A stretch of 23,006 bases of DNA from a virus: IMG/VR virus record IMGVR_UViG_3300025626_000141, positions 1 to 23,006 of that record. One strand, written 5' to 3'. Under the pieces are notes generated by a model. That model was not told the DNA's origin, made no database searches, and saw only the letters and a program-made list of their open reading frames with translations. This document shows, piece after piece, positions 21,565-23,006 of this stretch. The number at the start of each line of letters is the position of its first letter. The first letter of the stretch is position 1. The translations under genes were made by a program, and so were the position numbers.

Positions 21565-23006
21565 TTATCTATACCCTTGTAGTAAAGTGCTATTAGTCAG
21601 CATGCCCGGAGGTCTAGTGCGTAACTGTGGTACTTGTTGTAAAGTTTGTTGTATTGAAGGCACAGGAACAAAAGTAAAAGGATTAAGAAGTTCTTGTGTA
21701 GCTCCTATTTGTGTTTCTAGTTGTAACAAATCACCAAAGAGAGAGTCCGTAGTGCGTGTAGCTGCTTGTCCTCTAATACCCTGAACACCTTGTTGACCTT
21801 GTTGACCTTGCTCTCCTTGCTCTCCTTGCTCTCCTTGCTCTCCTTGCTCTCCTTGCTCTCCTTGCTCTCCATCAGTGCCATCAGTTCCATCAGTGCCGTC
21901 AATACCGTCTACACCGTCTATGCCATCTATGCCATCAATACCGTCTACACCAGCTACACCGTCTATGCCGTCTATGCCGTCTATGCCATCAATACCATCA
22001 ATACCATTTATGCCGTCTACCGGAGTAGGCGTCGGCTCTACCGGAGTAGGCGTAGGTTCTACCGGAGGCTGTACCGGAGGCTGTACCGGAGGCTGTACCG
22101 GAGGCTGTACCGGAGGCTGTACCGGAGGCTGTACCGGAGGCTGTACCGGAGGCTGTACCGGAGGCTCTACTGGTGGCTCTACAAGAGTAGGCGTAGGCTC
22201 TACAGGAGGCTCTACTGGAGGTTGAGGCTCGAAAGGAGGAATATAAATAGGAGGTGTTTCTTCTTCTTCTAAAGATTTTTTTTCGTATTCATCCATCTCT
22301 TCAGCAGTAACAATGCCATCATTATTAACGTCTAAAGTATTAAAATCAGCGTCTAACCATGTATCACCAAAAACATCTTCAAAAGAAGTAGGATCGTATT
22401 CAAAACTTTCTCCTTCTGCTGGTATTACTGGAGGAGCTACAGGCTCTGGAGCAGGTGCTGGCGTAGGTGCTGGAGCAGGCTCAGGAGCAGGTGCTGGAGT
22501 AGTGTCTGTAGTAGTGTCTGTAGTAGTGTCTGTAGTAGTGTCTGTAGTATCTACAGTACCAGCAACTGTTTCTACAGGTCTTGTATCAACTGTATTGGCT
22601 GCGGCAGCGGCGGCATCTGCTGCAGCTCTAGCGGCATCATCAGAGTCAGTGTCTTCTGATGTGATTTCTTCAGTAGGTAGTTTTACGTCTACTTCTATAG
22701 GGTCAGCAGTAATATCTACGTCTTCAAACTCAGCATCTACGTCTTCCTCTACTGTACTAGTGTCTGGGGTAACGCCTGTAACATCTACTACTTCACCTGT
22801 AACGCGGTCAGTAACGTTTGTTTCAAAGTCTCTTTCTGCTTCTATAGCTGCTATGACTGCTGCTAAATCATCGTCATCGTCTTCTTCTTCAGCTATACCT
22901 CCAAGACCTGCACCAGCTCCAACAATATCTACAGGAACACCACCAAAACTTAAACCAGCTTCTGTTACTCCGCCAGTAATAGGGGAACCACTTGACGCTG
23001 TGAAAC
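21565..23006 (-). CDS. Mosaic virion protein: EF-hand, Pro-rich repeats and collagen-like domain; 5' end beyond right edge
   Basis: The minus-strand frame is open from the window edge to a TAA at 21565-21567, giving 479 residues with no stop, so the Met at 22294-22296 is internal. Order: Gly/Val-rich start, acidic segment, Ala-rich stretch, four TDTT repeats, Pro-Ala/Glu linker, an EF-hand loop DVNNDGIVTAEE with flanking helices, PPVE then eight PPVQ repeats, a collagen-like Gly-X-Y tract (GID/GVD/GTD, then seven GEQ) and a C-terminal domain of about 65 residues. No transmembrane segment. The gene lies between missing upstream late genes and tail tubular A, so a virion fibre or appendage is likely. 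Function inferred only. Confidence 0.85.
   Translation of the reverse strand, partial: FTASSGSPITGGVTEAGLSFGGVPVDIVGAGAGLGGIAEEEDDDDDLAAVIAAIEAERDFETNVTDRVTGEVVDVTGVTPDTSTVEEDVDAEFEDVDITADPIEVDVKLPTEEITSEDTDSDDAARAAADAAAAAANTVDTRPVETVAGTVDTTDTTTDTTTDTTTDTTPAPAPEPAPAPTPAPAPEPVAPPVIPAEGESFEYDPTSFEDVFGDTWLDADFNTLDVNNDGIVTAEEMDEYEKKSLEEEETPPIYIPPFEPQPPVEPPVEPTPTLVEPPVEPPVQPPVQPPVQPPVQPPVQPPVQPPVQPPVQPPVEPTPTPVEPTPTPVDGINGIDGIDGIDGIDGIDGVAGVDGIDGIDGIDGVDGIDGTDGTDGTDGEQGEQGEQGEQGEQGEQGEQGQQGQQGVQGIRGQAATRTTDSLFGDLLQLETQIGATQELLNPFTFVPVPSIQQTLQQVPQLRTRPPGMLTNSTLLQGYR
21808..21870 (-). repeat. 9-bp tandem repeat x7 (Gly-Glu-Gln)
   Basis: Seven perfect copies of TTGCTCTCC (plus strand), encoding GEQ triplets of the collagen-like domain. 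Variant copies flank it (GQQ on one side, GTD on the other). Perfect identity points to recent expansion or active slippage. Confidence 0.9.
21871..22020 (-). repeat. Imperfect 9-bp repeats encoding Gly-(Ile/Val/Thr)-Asp
   Basis: About sixteen degenerate 9-bp units encode GID, GVD, GTD, and one each GIN and GVA. Together with the GEQ tract they make a Gly-X-Y run of over 25 triplets, typical of phage collagen-like stalks. Degeneracy suggests this part is older than the GEQ tract. Confidence 0.82.
22061..22156 (-). repeat. 12-bp tandem repeat x8 (Pro-Pro-Val-Gln)
   Basis: Eight perfect copies of ACCGGAGGCTGT (plus strand), with a ninth variant at 22157-22168. They encode PPVQ units, probably a stiff polyproline-type rod. 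Perfect copies are expected to vary in number between isolates, always in frame. Confidence 0.92.
22297..22332 (-). other. EF-hand calcium-binding loop within the mosaic protein
   Basis: The 12-residue loop DVNNDGIVTAEE has D1, N3, D5, G6 and E12 at the canonical calcium-ligand positions and a hydrophobic residue (V) at position 8. It is flanked by WLDADFNTL before and MDEYEKK after, as for the E and F helices. Only one loop is visible; dockerin-like or paired EF-hands normally have two. Confidence 0.75.
22499..22546 (-). repeat. 12-bp tandem repeat x4 (Thr-Asp-Thr-Thr)
   Basis: Four perfect copies of GTAGTGTCTGTA (plus strand) in the upstream part of the mosaic gene, adjoining a Pro-Ala/Glu linker. 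A third independent in-frame minisatellite in the same gene. Confidence 0.85.

Noticed and set aside
22061-22156. CRISPR-like array
   Set aside because: The 12-bp units are directly adjacent with no spacers, and they encode an in-frame protein repeat.
21766-22272. Plus-strand frames full of Leu-Ser and Arg-Arg-Leu-Tyr repeats
   Set aside because: These are antisense readings of the collagen-like and PPVQ repeats, with no ribosome site or sensible composition.
21565-22296. Mosaic protein starting at the internal Met (MDEYEKK)
   Set aside because: The frame is open to the window edge, and that Met lies just after the EF-hand loop, inside its exit helix. It would cut the motif in two.

Overview
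The window looks like about half of a lytic, T7-like podovirus genome of a Gram-negative, probably marine or aquatic, host. The evidence is a compact gene set with almost no gaps: a T7-type primase-helicase, a family A DNA polymerase, an ssDNA-binding protein, T7 endonuclease I, TerL, tail tubular proteins A and B, and large internal virion proteins. There is also a cobalamin-dependent (class II) ribonucleotide reductase. No integrase, repressor or tRNA gene was seen. No phage RNA polymerase lies in the complete early block (2253-12360), so transcription probably relies on host RNA polymerase. Three good sigma70-type promoters support this. The content recalls the SIO1/VpV262/cobavirus type of podovirus, but that placement is from memory of gene content and was not tested.

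Layout. (1) 1-1527, minus strand: start of the late operon, with a putative small terminase, an M15-family endolysin and TerL, which runs off the left edge. (2) 1528-2252: non-coding divergent control region. It has a minus-strand promoter for the late genes, a plus-strand promoter for the early genes, a perfect 16-bp direct repeat, several palindromes, three DnaA-box matches and eleven same-strand ACAGG motifs. It is a strong candidate replication origin and switch region. (3) 2253-4243, plus strand: eleven very small, translationally coupled genes, four of them tiny membrane peptides, ending with a zinc-ribbon protein. (4) 4337-9770, plus strand, behind its own promoter: replication and recombination genes (SSB, primase-helicase, DNA polymerase, GIY-YIG/T5orf172-type protein, Cas4-like nuclease, endonuclease I). 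(5) 9770-12360: a small conserved protein, a DUF3310 protein, an unknown protein and NrdJ, closed by a rho-independent terminator at 12371-12394. (6) 12393-23006, minus strand: late structural genes read toward that terminator. In transcription order these are a mosaic repeat protein (EF-hand, Pro-rich repeats, collagen-like; its start is beyond the right edge), tail tubular A, tail tubular B, a short fibre-like protein and four internal virion or unknown structural proteins.

Both edges cut minus-strand late genes. This fits a circularly mapped genome in which portal and capsid genes lie between TerL (left edge) and the mosaic protein (right edge). The most interesting parts are the DnaA-box/ACAGG/dyad region (1528-2252), the EF-hand/PPVQ/collagen-like mosaic protein with in-frame minisatellites (21565-23006), the GIY-YIG gene whose start must lie inside the polymerase gene, and the cluster of micro-proteins.
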